64,000 nt of DNA from Pseudoglutamicibacter cumminsii (lineage in GTDB: Bacteria; Actinomycetota; Actinomycetes; Actinomycetales; Micrococcaceae). Location: NCBI RefSeq assembly GCF_003143995.1, contig NZ_QFWG01000005.1, positions 85,256 through 149,255 on the forward strand, written 5' to 3'. The position numbers and the translations under genes were made by a program. Under the pieces are notes generated by a model. That model made no database searches. It was not told the DNA's origin and saw only the letters and a program-made list of their open reading frames with translations. Positions 36,858 to 45,202 of this stretch are shown in pieces. How positions within the stretch are numbered: position 1 is the first letter of the stretch; every line of letters starts with the position of its first letter.

Positions 36858-37505
36858 ATGGCACAGCGTGACCGCTACGAGCTCGCGGAAGGGCGCGAGA
36901 AACGAGCAGTTGTTACGCGCGATGTGCCCGGCGACTGGTTCCTCGACCCAGCAGATCCAGAGGCCAGCACCCGCTACAACAGCAACCTCGACCTCGAAGA
37001 AGCAGCCACGGCTTTGCTCGCCGCGCACTCGCCGGCCGAGACCTCAGAAGCTGATACGCCGGAAGCGCTGGCCACCGTAACGCCACTGCACTCCGATGTT
37101 TATGATGTCGATGCTTCCGACGTAACTGACGCAGAGCAGCAGCCATCGGCCCAGACCGACGCCGCATCCGCATCGGGCCTTGTGGAAGCCGCACCGAACA
37201 GCGGCGCACGACCTGCCGAGGTGCAGAAACCTTCTTCGCAGCAGTTCGTTTCCCTCGTCGAATTCATGGGCATGGACGACGAAGGTGAACTCGGCTGGCA
37301 GACCCAGGCACTGTGCGCGCAGACCGATCCGGAAGCATTCTTCCCGGAGAAGGGCGGCTCAACGCGCGACGCCAAGAAGGTGTGCGGATCGTGTGCAGTC
37401 CGTGCAGAATGCCTCGAATACGCCCTCAAAAACGATGAACGCTTTGGCATCTGGGGTGGGATGTCCGAGCGTGAACGTCGTCGACTTCGAAAGCAGGGAG
37501 CCTGA
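36858..37505 (+). CDS. WhiB family [4Fe-4S] transcriptional regulator with long N-terminal extension
   Basis: Redox- or NO-responsive regulator that binds the primary sigma factor. The four cluster cysteines are C153, C176, C179 and C185 in the C-x22-C-x2-C-x5-C pattern, followed by GIWGG (197-201) and a basic RERRRLRKQGA tail. Context (manA, LCP, DUF3499, TIGR03089) and sequence suggest the WhiB2/WhmD subgroup, linked to cell division. The first ~130 residues are an acidic, Ala/Glu/Asp-rich extension absent from typical ~90-120 aa homologues; an internal ATG at 37267 would give a standard-sized protein. GAAGGGA lies 11 nt before the ATG at 36858. Confidence 0.88.
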   Translation: MAQRDRYELAEGREKRAVVTRDVPGDWFLDPADPEASTRYNSNLDLEEAATALLAAHSPAETSEADTPEALATVTPLHSDVYDVDASDVTDAEQQPSAQTDAASASGLVEAAPNSGARPAEVQKPSSQQFVSLVEFMGMDDEGELGWQTQALCAQTDPEAFFPEKGGSTRDAKKVCGSCAVRAECLEYALKNDERFGIWGGMSERERRRLRKQGA

Positions 37506-40500
37506 TCGCTAGCTCAGCTCATGTAACAGCCGTCATCGTCACGCATGACGCCGCATCGTTCTTACCGGCCACGGTCGAAGGTCTTCTGACCCAGACCCGG
37601 CCGGTCGATGCGTTATATGGCGTCGACGCGGGTTCTCAGGATGGATCTGCCGAGCTGTTGAAGGAGCTCCTCCCCGAATCTGCGAAGGTTCTGGAAGCAC
37701 CTGGGGCGCATTTCGGAGGCGCTGTTCAGCGGGCTGTTGACCACATGCCGGCTCCAGCTGAGGACCATTCGAACGAGTGGCTGTGGTTCATCCATGACGA
37801 TTCCGAGCCTGCCCCTGATGCACTCGAGCTGATGCTCGAGGAGATCAGCAAGTCTGAATCGACCGCGATCGCAGGCGCTAAACAAGTGGATGCGACGGAC
37901 CGTGTCCACTTGCTTGATGCTGGTTTGAGTTTGACCCGCCGTGGTGAACGGTTCGCGGGTGTTGGTCTTGAAGAGAAGGACCAGGGCCAGTACGACATGT
38001 ACACGGACCGGTTGGGTGTGAACTCTGCCGGCATGTTGATTCGCCGCGACGTGTTTGAGGAGCTAGGCGGTTTCGATCCGGCTCTTCCTGGCGTGGGTGA
38101 TGACGTCGATCTGGGGCGTCGCGCGTGGCTGGCTGGGTACCGTGTGGTGCTTGTGCCGGGTGCGTACATGTATCACCGTCCTGACGTGGTCAAGGAGATC
38201 GCGGGTGAGGACGCCCAGTATGCTGCGGCTCAGTACACGAGGCTCAAGTATGCGGCGCCGTTCACTTCGCTACTCCTGGGGCTCTGGATGGTGGTCTCGG
38301 GCCTGGGTAGTGCTTTGTTCCGTTTGGTTGCGGGTGACACGCACACGGCGGGGCTTGAATTCCGGCATGCGTTCGCGCCGTTGACTCGCGCCGGGTCGGT
38401 GCGTCGCGGCCGAAAGGGCGTGCGCCGTGTTCGGCGAGTTCCGCGTTCGAGCGTCAACCGGCTTTTGGTGGATCGTTCGCAGTATCGGGACCATCAGCGG
38501 GCGATTCGCGATGGCTTGATGCTCAATGACGCCGAGCTTCAGACGAGCGACGCCGTAGGTGCCGAAGCGAGCGGCGATGATGATTCGTTCGACGCGGCGG
38601 CGGCTGATGGCCGCACGACCCGCGGTGTTGCTGCCGGGGTTATTGCGGTTGCTCTTGCCGCGATGGTGGGAACGGTAACGTTCCGTGGCCTGATCTTGGC
38701 TCACGGTGTTGCGGGTGGTTCGCTTGTGACTCCGAGTGGGGATTTGTCGCACATGTGGCATGCCGCTACCGCTCCGTGGGCTAGCGAGATGTTCGGTATG
38801 GCTTCTGGCCCGGATGCTTTCGCAGGGGTTTTGTTCTGGCTAGCTTTGGTGAGCGGCGGCAACGCCCCGATGGGTATTGTTGTCGCGTATTTCCTCGCGT
38901 TGCCGGCTACCGCATTGTCGATGTGGTGGGCTTTGCGCCTCGTGACGCGTGTTCCGTCTTTCCGTGGCATCGGTGCTTTGGTGTGGGCTTTGGCTCCGGT
39001 GTTTGCGGTGGGCTTGACACAGGGGCGGATTGCTCCAGCGCTGGTGCATGTTGTGCTTCCGCTGTTGGTTTACGCGTTGGCGCGTGCGGTGGGCGTGCGC
39101 GGCGCGGTGGGTGCCGCATCGTATTCGGAGGGCGAGGGGCGTCCTTCGTGGCCTTCGGCTGTGTTTGCGAGCGTGCTCGCAGTTCTGGTGGTTGCGGCTG
39201 AGCCGTTGTGGCTTGTGCCGTTGGTGCTGTTCACGGTCGTTTCTGCAGTGGTTGCGCGGAGGGCCCGGGTTCTTGCGTGGGTCCCTGTTCCGGCTTTGAT
39301 CGCGTCTGCGCCGACGATTCTCGACGTTGTGCGGACTCCTCGCGCTCTGCTGGCGCAGCCTGGATTGCCGTTGGCAGGTGAGCCTGCGCCGGCGTGGCAG
39401 GCTTTGTTGGGTTTCCCTCTGGGGTTCGATGCGAGTTCTGCTGTAGCAGGATGGGGTTGGCTTCCTGAAGGATTCGGGGCGCTGGTTGTTGCTCTGGTGT
39501 GCGGTGTTCCGCTTCTGCTGGTGGGCCTGGTTGGTTTGGTTGCGCCTGGGAAGGCGACCACGTGGGTTCGTGTTCTGGCTCTTGTCGCGCTGGTCGTGTT
39601 CGCGGGCTCGGTTGCTGCTAGCTGGTTGGCGGCGAGCGCGACTGGCGGACAGCTGACTCACTACTATGTGGGTTCCGCTGTGAGCCTCGTATGGCTTGTT
39701 GCGGTGTTTGCTGCTGGGGCGATGCGTGAGACTGGCACTGTCCGGATACGGGCTGGTTTTTATCGGACTCGTTTTGTGGGCCGCTTGGTTGCGTGGTCGG
39801 TTCTGGTGGCGGTTGTCGCGAGTGCGTCCGTGTGGATTGCTCCGATGACGCAGTCGGGTACGGAAGCTGCGGATTCTGAGCGCGGTTTGGGCGTGCAGCA
39901 ACGTGTGCATTCGGTGGCTGAGACGACTCTTCCCGTGACGGCGGCCGACCGTGGCCTGGGTCCGTTCGAGGAACGGACTTTGGTTTTGACGGGCGCTGAG
40001 GACGGTCTGTTCCGCGCGAATGTTGTGGGCGGCGACGGTCTGCGTCTTGAAGAGGTTCGTTTGCGTCAGAACGCGAGCGCGCTTGCAGGCGATGTGTTTG
40101 ATCCGGCTGGTGGGGCGCTGGCGAAGCCGGCGAAGGCTCAGCGTCTGGTTAAGGAAGCTGTAGCTGGTTTGGTGTCTGCCGACGGTGGCGATGTGACTGA
40201 GACGTTGCGTCAGCTGGGTGTTGGTTACATCGTGATGAAGTCTGGTCCTGATAACGCCGCGGTTGCCAAGAACCTTGATTCTATTCCGGGCATTTCAGCG
40301 GTGACGCGTGGCGAACGTGCGGCATCGTGGCTGTGGCAGGTGGATCCGTCGGAGAAGGGTCAGACCTTGTATGAGTCCACTGGGTCTGTGACGTCCCTTG
40401 TGCGTGTTGAGGCCGCTGACGGTTCGGTTCTTCAGCTGCTTGAGAGTAAACATGCCCGGGTCGAGGATGCCTCTATCGAGGGTTCGACCAATAGCTCAGT

Positions 40501-40963
40501 GGGTTCTGACGAGGAAGAAGCTGACGGTCGTCTGGTGGTTATGGCCGAGAATTACGATGCCGGCTGGACCGCCACGCTGAACGGTGAAGAACTGCAGCCG
40601 CAGAAGTACAAGGGCTGGATGCAGGCCTTTGAGCTTCCGGAAGGCGGCGGAACGTTGAACATCACGTATTCGACGTGGTGGCATACCCCGTGGATCATTC
40701 TTTCGGGGGTCGTCGTGGCGTTTTGTGCGTTGTCGATGATGCCGATGCCACGTGGCTGGCGCAACCGTGTTCGGTACCAGCCGGTGTATCGCGCGCCTTA
40801 CGTGCCGGGGGAGGCTCCTGAAGAGAAGCCTGAACCGGAATCTGAGCCGGAAACGGAAGCGGCGCCAGAAACTGAGCCAGCGCCAGAAGCTGCATCGGAA
40901 TCTGATGCGGAACCTGTTGTAGCGGAGGAGGGCGAGCATGAGCGAAAAGAAGAGCAAAACTGA
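37502..40963 (+). CDS. Large membrane glycosyltransferase, GT2 domain plus multi-helix C-terminal part; non-canonical CTG start proposed
   Basis: Predicted 1153-aa envelope glycosyltransferase. The N-terminal GT-A domain (VTAVIVTHDAASF, VDAGSQDGSAEL and the DxD-like FIHDDSEP near residues 96-103) is followed by many hydrophobic helices (about 255-870), an extracytoplasmic C-terminal part with WTATLNGEELQPQ, one last helix, and an acidic Glu/Pro-rich tail. The GT fold needs residues upstream of the first usual start (TTG 37658), yet no ATG, GTG or TTG exists in frame back to the stop at 37472. CTG at 37502-37504 overlaps the whiB stop as CTGA, mimicking ATGA coupling, and is preceded by AGGGAG. 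It contains TTA codons at positions 21 and 38. Together with DUF5719 it probably builds a cell-wall glycan. Confidence 0.82.
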   Translation: MIASSAHVTAVIVTHDAASFLPATVEGLLTQTRPVDALYGVDAGSQDGSAELLKELLPESAKVLEAPGAHFGGAVQRAVDHMPAPAEDHSNEWLWFIHDDSEPAPDALELMLEEISKSESTAIAGAKQVDATDRVHLLDAGLSLTRRGERFAGVGLEEKDQGQYDMYTDRLGVNSAGMLIRRDVFEELGGFDPALPGVGDDVDLGRRAWLAGYRVVLVPGAYMYHRPDVVKEIAGEDAQYAAAQYTRLKYAAPFTSLLLGLWMVVSGLGSALFRLVAGDTHTAGLEFRHAFAPLTRAGSVRRGRKGVRRVRRVPRSSVNRLLVDRSQYRDHQRAIRDGLMLNDAELQTSDAVGAEASGDDDSFDAAAADGRTTRGVAAGVIAVALAAMVGTVTFRGLILAHGVAGGSLVTPSGDLSHMWHAATAPWASEMFGMASGPDAFAGVLFWLALVSGGNAPMGIVVAYFLALPATALSMWWALRLVTRVPSFRGIGALVWALAPVFAVGLTQGRIAPALVHVVLPLLVYALARAVGVRGAVGAASYSEGEGRPSWPSAVFASVLAVLVVAAEPLWLVPLVLFTVVSAVVARRARVLAWVPVPALIASAPTILDVVRTPRALLAQPGLPLAGEPAPAWQALLGFPLGFDASSAVAGWGWLPEGFGALVVALVCGVPLLLVGLVGLVAPGKATTWVRVLALVALVVFAGSVAASWLAASATGGQLTHYYVGSAVSLVWLVAVFAAGAMRETGTVRIRAGFYRTRFVGRLVAWSVLVAVVASASVWIAPMTQSGTEAADSERGLGVQQRVHSVAETTLPVTAADRGLGPFEERTLVLTGAEDGLFRANVVGGDGLRLEEVRLRQNASALAGDVFDPAGGALAKPAKAQRLVKEAVAGLVSADGGDVTETLRQLGVGYIVMKSGPDNAAVAKNLDSIPGISAVTRGERAASWLWQVDPSEKGQTLYESTGSVTSLVRVEAADGSVLQLLESKHARVEDASIEGSTNSSVGSDEEEADGRLVVMAENYDAGWTATLNGEELQPQKYKGWMQAFELPEGGGTLNITYSTWWHTPWIILSGVVVAFCALSMMPMPRGWRNRVRYQPVYRAPYVPGEAPEEKPEPESEPETEAAPETEPAPEAASESDAEPVVAEEGEHERKEEQN

Positions 40964-42560
40964 GGTCTCCTCGGCGGTCAGGCCTCGTTCGAAGGCCGTG
41001 TTCGCTTCCGTTGCTGGTGTTGCGTTAGTTGCGGCGTTCGGCGGGGTCGCGGTCGCTGACCATATGCTTGCCCCGGAGGGGCAGAGTGATGGTATCGAGG
41101 TCGAGGCTACGTCCCTTCCGGTGACACAGAGCACGTTTGTGTGCGGGCCGACCATTGCCGCTGTTTCTTCGCAACAGGGGGCTACGGATTCGGCGTATGC
41201 GCCGGGCGCTGACCAGGCGGCGTCGACGTTGCGTGGTGTTGCTTTGGGGGATCGCGGGATGCGTGTCCCGGGAGCGCGAATTGTCAGTGGTGACACTACT
41301 GCGGAGCTTTCGAAAAACCTCCCGGAAGAGGAAGCGCTCAAGGTCTCTACCCGCAACGAACAAGGGCTTTCGGGAACCAAGTCCGTCAACAAGGGCGGCG
41401 TTAAAGCGCAGGATTCGGCGTGGTTCACGGTCCAGGGCCTGGGAGGTAAAGCCTCGCCAGCCGCTGGTGTGCGAACCATCAGCCAGAAGGACGGAGACCT
41501 CGAAGGTTTCGCGAGCGTCCCCTGCACCGCTCCAGCAACTTCGCACACGATCGTGGGCGGCTCCACTACGCTGGGCCAGGCCGCTGTCTTGGTCGTGACG
41601 AATACTCAGCAAGCCACAGCATCGGTGCACGTTAAGGTTGCAACGAAGGACGGGGCGAGCGCTTCGGGTATCCCGCAGTTTACGCTCAACCCGGGGGATA
41701 CCCGCACGATCAATCTTGCGGCGGCGGCTTCGGATTCTGAGGCTATCGCTGTGGCTGTGACGTCGACGGGGGCGCCGGTGCGTGCCGCGGTGTCCCAGAC
41801 CGTCTTGAGGGGCTTGGTCCCCGGCGGTATTGACAGTATTGAAGCGCAAACCGAGCTCGGCCGGAAAGTTGTGATCCCGGGTGTCCAGTCGCAGGATCCT
41901 GCGGCGGACCGTTCTGCAGCTAAAGCCGAGGACTCGGGGGACCTGACGCCGTCCGTCGTTGTTTATAACCCTTCGGCAACGCAGACGGAAGCGAAACTAC
42001 GGGCCTTCCGGGACGACGGAACCTCGGTAGACCTTGGAACAGTCAAGGTCGACGGGCAAAGCGTGGGGTGCGTAGCGACGGATGCTCTGCCGGCGGGCGT
42101 GTATTCGATTGTCGTCGAGGCCGATCATCCGGTTGCCGCGACTGCTCGGATGCTCCGCGGCCAGGACGCGAACAAGGCTCACGACGTCGCTTATATCCCG
42201 GGAACCCCGGCGCTGGGGAGCCAGAACGTGGTTGCTGTTCCGGAACATGGCGAGGCCCGGTTGCGGATCTTCGCGGCTGACGATGCGGTTGTTACTGTCA
42301 CGCCGGTGCTGCGCAACGGCTTGATGGGTAAAGCCGAGCGGGTCGACGTGGGCGCTCACCGGACCGTTGATATTGAAGCTCATAAGGACGCGGTGGGCTG
42401 GCATGTCGCCTCGAACCGTGGCGAAGCGTACGCCTCGGTCGTCACGACCCAGGGCGTTGGGATCGGTGCGATGAGTGTTCTGGGAGCGGACCAGTCGAAC
42501 GCTACCGTCAAGGTCGATCTAGGCCCTGTTGCGCCGCGGACGGTCAGCGGCGAATACTGA
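40938..42560 (+). CDS. DUF5719 family protein
   Basis: Membrane-anchored or secreted protein (540 aa) of unknown function: one N-terminal helix (about 20-42) and a long extracytoplasmic beta-rich region with repeated VVVTNTQQATASVHVKV-type strands. It overlaps the large glycosyltransferase gene by 26 nt in another frame, so the two are cotranscribed; this pairing is conserved in actinobacteria and suggests a shared role in the envelope. A 14-bp repeat array follows the stop codon. Confidence 0.85.
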   Translation: MSEKKSKTEVSSAVRPRSKAVFASVAGVALVAAFGGVAVADHMLAPEGQSDGIEVEATSLPVTQSTFVCGPTIAAVSSQQGATDSAYAPGADQAASTLRGVALGDRGMRVPGARIVSGDTTAELSKNLPEEEALKVSTRNEQGLSGTKSVNKGGVKAQDSAWFTVQGLGGKASPAAGVRTISQKDGDLEGFASVPCTAPATSHTIVGGSTTLGQAAVLVVTNTQQATASVHVKVATKDGASASGIPQFTLNPGDTRTINLAAAASDSEAIAVAVTSTGAPVRAAVSQTVLRGLVPGGIDSIEAQTELGRKVVIPGVQSQDPAADRSAAKAEDSGDLTPSVVVYNPSATQTEAKLRAFRDDGTSVDLGTVKVDGQSVGCVATDALPAGVYSIVVEADHPVAATARMLRGQDANKAHDVAYIPGTPALGSQNVVAVPEHGEARLRIFAADDAVVTVTPVLRNGLMGKAERVDVGAHRTVDIEAHKDAVGWHVASNRGEAYASVVTTQGVGIGAMSVLGADQSNATVKVDLGPVAPRTVSGEY

Positions 42561-42568
42561 GCTGCGTT

Positions 42569-42624
42569 TAACGGCCGGGCCCTAACGGCCAGGCCCTAAC
42601 GGTTGGGGTCTAACGGTTGGGGCC
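42569..42624. repeat. Four tandem 14-bp copies between DUF5719 and the metallopeptidase-like gene
   Basis: TAACGGCCGGGCCC, TAACGGCCAGGCCC, TAACGGTTGGGGTC and TAACGGTTGGGGCC at 42569-42582, 42583-42596, 42597-42610 and 42611-42624. The last copy encodes, on the minus strand, the final residues and stop codon of the convergent gene; the others offer further TTA/TAG stops. Confidence 0.92.
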
Positions 42625-43122
42625 GGTCCCGTATATCGGGTCGATGTCTTCCGGCGGGACGTTGAGGAATTCGCTCACGAGCTCGATCACCACATCAGCG
42701 ACGATGTGCGCGAGGTGGTGCTCGTCGAGCGCCGCGGTTTCCAGGGGCCTGCGGAACAGGACAACGTTGCGCGTGCTGTTCCGTGGATTCGTGCGTTCTT
42801 GCCTCACGGTTGCAACACCGAGGGGCGTGGTTTCTCCACGGGAAACAGCCCGCTCGAGGGAAGCATCGCTCGGAACCGTCCGCACCGCAAAGTTGATGCC
42901 TTCGAGCTGTTCGCCCCACGTTTCAAAGAGCCGGTCTACGACTTCCCACATGATCTCTTCGACGACCTGCTGGCGGTGCGGAGCGCCTGGCGCCATCGGC
43001 GGGAGGACGTTGCCACGCCATCGACCGCGGAGCTCAGCGCGGCGACGCTGGCTACCGATGCTGGCCGCGCGCGAGGTCAACGCCCCGGTGCGGCGCGGAT
43101 GCGGGTCGATGTTCCAACTCAT
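42610..43122 (-). CDS. Metallopeptidase-like (zincin family) protein lacking HExxH
   Basis: Protein of 170 aa of the small actinobacterial metallopeptidase-like family. The C-terminal helix reads HHLAHIVADVVIELVSEF followed by NVPPEDIDPIYG; where related zincins have HExGH this protein has no HExxH, so it is probably not an active protease. The N-terminal ~40 residues are basic. The minus-strand TATGCT (43129-43134) ends 6 nt before the ATG without a ribosome binding site. It lies between DUF5719 and DUF3499, as in other actinobacteria. Confidence 0.8.
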   Translation of the reverse strand: MSWNIDPHPRRTGALTSRAASIGSQRRRAELRGRWRGNVLPPMAPGAPHRQQVVEEIMWEVVDRLFETWGEQLEGINFAVRTVPSDASLERAVSRGETTPLGVATVRQERTNPRNSTRNVVLFRRPLETAALDEHHLAHIVADVVIELVSEFLNVPPEDIDPIYGTGPNR

Positions 43123-43128
43123 AACGTC

Positions 43129-43134
43129 AGCATA
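43129..43134 (-). promoter_or_regulatory. Candidate -10 element (TATGCT) of the metallopeptidase-like gene
   Basis: Minus-strand TATGCT ends 6 nt before the ATG at 43122, leaderless spacing. Confidence 0.45.
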
Positions 43135-43208
43135 TCGGCGGGCTAGCGGTGCTGAGAGTCACCTCGGGTCTGCGGCCGTGCCTCCGCATCTTTAGCGGGT
43201 GCCGCTAG

Positions 43209-43214
43209 TACGCT
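43209..43214 (+). promoter_or_regulatory. Candidate -10 element (TACGCT) of the DUF3499 gene
   Basis: TACGCT ends 7 nt before the GTG at 43222, leaderless spacing, no ribosome binding site. Confidence 0.4.
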
Positions 43215-43221
43215 TGCAAAC

Positions 43222-43611
43222 GTGGAATCTCAACGTTTTTGTTCTCGTCCAGGGTGCGGCAGGGAGGCGTACGCAACCTTGACGTATGCATACGCAGACT
43301 CCACCGCTGTGCTCGGCCCTTTGGCTCTCAAGGCTGAGCCTCACGCTTACGATTTGTGCCGTCACCACGCCGACCGTTTGTCGGTCCCGTTGGGGTGGGA
43401 GCTGTTGCGACTTGATATCCCGGAGCAGCGCAAGCCTCTCTCCAAGGACGACATGTATGCCTTGGCGGATGCTTTGCATCAAGAAGCTCAAAGGGATCAG
43501 GAGCAAGCGGAGCGAACGGCTCCGCGTCGTTCACGTGAACGTCTCGGTGGGGAGAACGCTCCGCCGCCTGCTAAGCCGGGACTGCATTTGGTTCGTAACG
43601 ACGACGACTAA
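43222..43611 (+). CDS. DUF3499 family protein
   Basis: Actinobacterial protein of 129 aa and unknown function. The N-terminal half carries two Cys/His pairs, CSRPGC (residues 7-12) and DLCRHH (about 44-49), arranged like a small zinc ribbon, and the family signature YADSTAVLGPLA between them. The C-terminal half is charged and probably disordered. GTG start. It is a constant neighbour of whiB2 and cell-wall genes in actinobacteria. Confidence 0.9.
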   Translation: MESQRFCSRPGCGREAYATLTYAYADSTAVLGPLALKAEPHAYDLCRHHADRLSVPLGWELLRLDIPEQRKPLSKDDMYALADALHQEAQRDQEQAERTAPRRSRERLGGENAPPPAKPGLHLVRNDDD

Positions 43612-43646
43612 CACTTTTCGCGGCAGCTCTCATAGCCACCCGCACC

Positions 43647-43684
43647 CAAGATTTTTCTCAACGCACAAGATTTTTCTCAACGCA
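43647..43684 (+). repeat. Perfect 19-bp tandem duplication upstream of the TIGR01906 gene
   Basis: CAAGATTTTTCTCAACGCA occurs at 43647-43665 and again at 43666-43684 with no mismatch, ending 19 nt before the start codon. Confidence 0.95.
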
Positions 43685-43703
43685 TATGGCGGAAGGACCT
43701 TCG

Positions 43704-45041
43704 ATGTCGCAGAACAACCCTGATCCTCGTCACGAGGATGGAGGCGAGCAGATCCCGGCGGATGCCGTGAAGCTGCCGGAGCCTCCATCGCCTGAGGACG
43801 CACCGTCGCCTGAGGGGGCTCCAACGTTTGAGGAGGCTCTAGTGCCGAAGGAGGTGCCGCCCGCCCCGTCGGTGGACGATGCCGGTGCTCCAGCTGAGGT
43901 TGCGGATGCTCCGGCTGACGATGCGGAAACTATGTTTTCGACGCGTCGCTTGGCTCGCACTCGTGACGATGAAGAGGCTGCTAAGGGCTCCGCTGAAGGT
44001 AATGTTGCCGGTGCCGATGATGCTACTGGTGCAAATGATCCAGACGCTACGCAGGCTTTCCCGCCTGTTGCTGAGCACGCTTCGGAAGAACCTGTCGCAG
44101 TGGGCGGCCCGGAGGATATGGATGCGACTCGGACGTTGACGCCGCAGCCGTTGGCCCCGGGTGAGCAGAAACGTGACCTTTCTGGAACGTCTGGCCCGGT
44201 CCGGCCTTCTCAGCTGGGCGCCTACACGCCGATCCCTGACGGGAACACGGAAGGGTTCAGCGAGGAAACCTCGCGCGACACCGTGGCGGCGAGCCTCGAC
44301 TACAAGCCAGTCTTCCCGCGCATCCTGCAGTGGGTTGTTGCGATCCTGACCCCGTTCGTGTTGCTTGCCGGCGCAGTCCGGCTCGTTGCTTCCACGGGTG
44401 TCATGTGGCTCATCTACCACGTTCCGGGTTTCCCAGCGGATCAGGCCGGGTTCACCACGAAGGATCGTGTGCTGAACGGCTCGTACGGCGTGGACTACCT
44501 CAACAACTTCGCGGGCAGTAAGTATCTTTCCCAGGTTCAGACGGAGAACGGTCCGCTGTTCACAGCTAACGAGGTCTCGCACATGGCTGACGTGAAGTCG
44601 CTCGTGCAGCTGTGCTACCTCGTCGGCGTGATTGCGCTTGTGCTGTTGCTCATCAGCTTCATCATTCTGGGCAAGACCTACCCGGGTGGCATTCGCCGCG
44701 GCCTGTTCGCGGGCTCGATCGTGACGTTCGTTTTGGTGATCGCGGTAGCTGTCTTGGCTGTTCTCGGCTGGGACGAGTTCTTCGTCGGCTTCCACCAGTT
44801 CTTCTTCTCGCACGGCAACTGGCAGTTCGCGTGGGATGACTCGCTGATCCGCCTGTACCCGCCGATGTATTGGATTTACTCGGCTGGCGTGCTCGGCGGC
44901 CTGCTGTTGATCGGCAACCTTGTTCTGATGTTGACGACATGGCCAACGCGCCGCCGCCGCGAGCGCTCCCGCGAGCAGATGGAAGAGAAGCGTAACGGCT
45001 CGGACTACGTCATTGAATACGACGCCTTCGACGAGCGGTAA
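43704..45041 (+). CDS. TIGR01906 family integral membrane protein
   Basis: Protein of 445 aa and unknown function. The first ~205 residues are a very acidic, Pro/Ala/Glu/Asp-rich cytoplasmic region with repeated PSPEDA/PSPEGA-like units. The membrane domain has four hydrophobic helices (about 210-240, 315-340, 350-375 and 400-425) and the family-typical YLNNFAGSKYLSQV and DVKSLVQL stretches between helices 1 and 2. The C-terminus is basic then acidic. ATG 43704 has GGAAGG 7 nt upstream; the in-frame ATG at 43686 does not. Confidence 0.85.
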   Translation: MSQNNPDPRHEDGGEQIPADAVKLPEPPSPEDAPSPEGAPTFEEALVPKEVPPAPSVDDAGAPAEVADAPADDAETMFSTRRLARTRDDEEAAKGSAEGNVAGADDATGANDPDATQAFPPVAEHASEEPVAVGGPEDMDATRTLTPQPLAPGEQKRDLSGTSGPVRPSQLGAYTPIPDGNTEGFSEETSRDTVAASLDYKPVFPRILQWVVAILTPFVLLAGAVRLVASTGVMWLIYHVPGFPADQAGFTTKDRVLNGSYGVDYLNNFAGSKYLSQVQTENGPLFTANEVSHMADVKSLVQLCYLVGVIALVLLLISFIILGKTYPGGIRRGLFAGSIVTFVLVIAVAVLAVLGWDEFFVGFHQFFFSHGNWQFAWDDSLIRLYPPMYWIYSAGVLGGLLLIGNLVLMLTTWPTRRRRERSREQMEEKRNGSDYVIEYDAFDER

Positions 45042-45076
45042 CCGAACTCTTCAGCGCATCAACCGCTGACGCCACG

Positions 45077-45125
45077 CAACGATGCGGGCGGCACCTGAAT
45101 CATTCCGGTGCCGCCCGCATCGTTG
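45077..45125. terminator. Bidirectional terminator between TIGR01906 and the acyl-CoA ligase gene
   Basis: A perfect 19-bp inverted repeat (45077-45095 with 45107-45125) with an 11-nt loop between convergent genes. Confidence 0.88.
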
Positions 45126-45153
45126 TTGGATCGGATCGCTCTCAACGCGCTGA

Positions 45154-45202
45154 TTGCGCTTGCGATACATCGCCGCTGGTTTATTTGCGCTTGCGATACA
45201 TC
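45154..45202. repeat. 18-bp copy of the 3' end of the acyl-CoA ligase gene
   Basis: TTGCGCTTGCGATACATC occurs within the gene's last codons (45185-45202) and again just downstream of its stop (45154-45171), 31 bp apart, with no mismatch. Confidence 0.92.
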
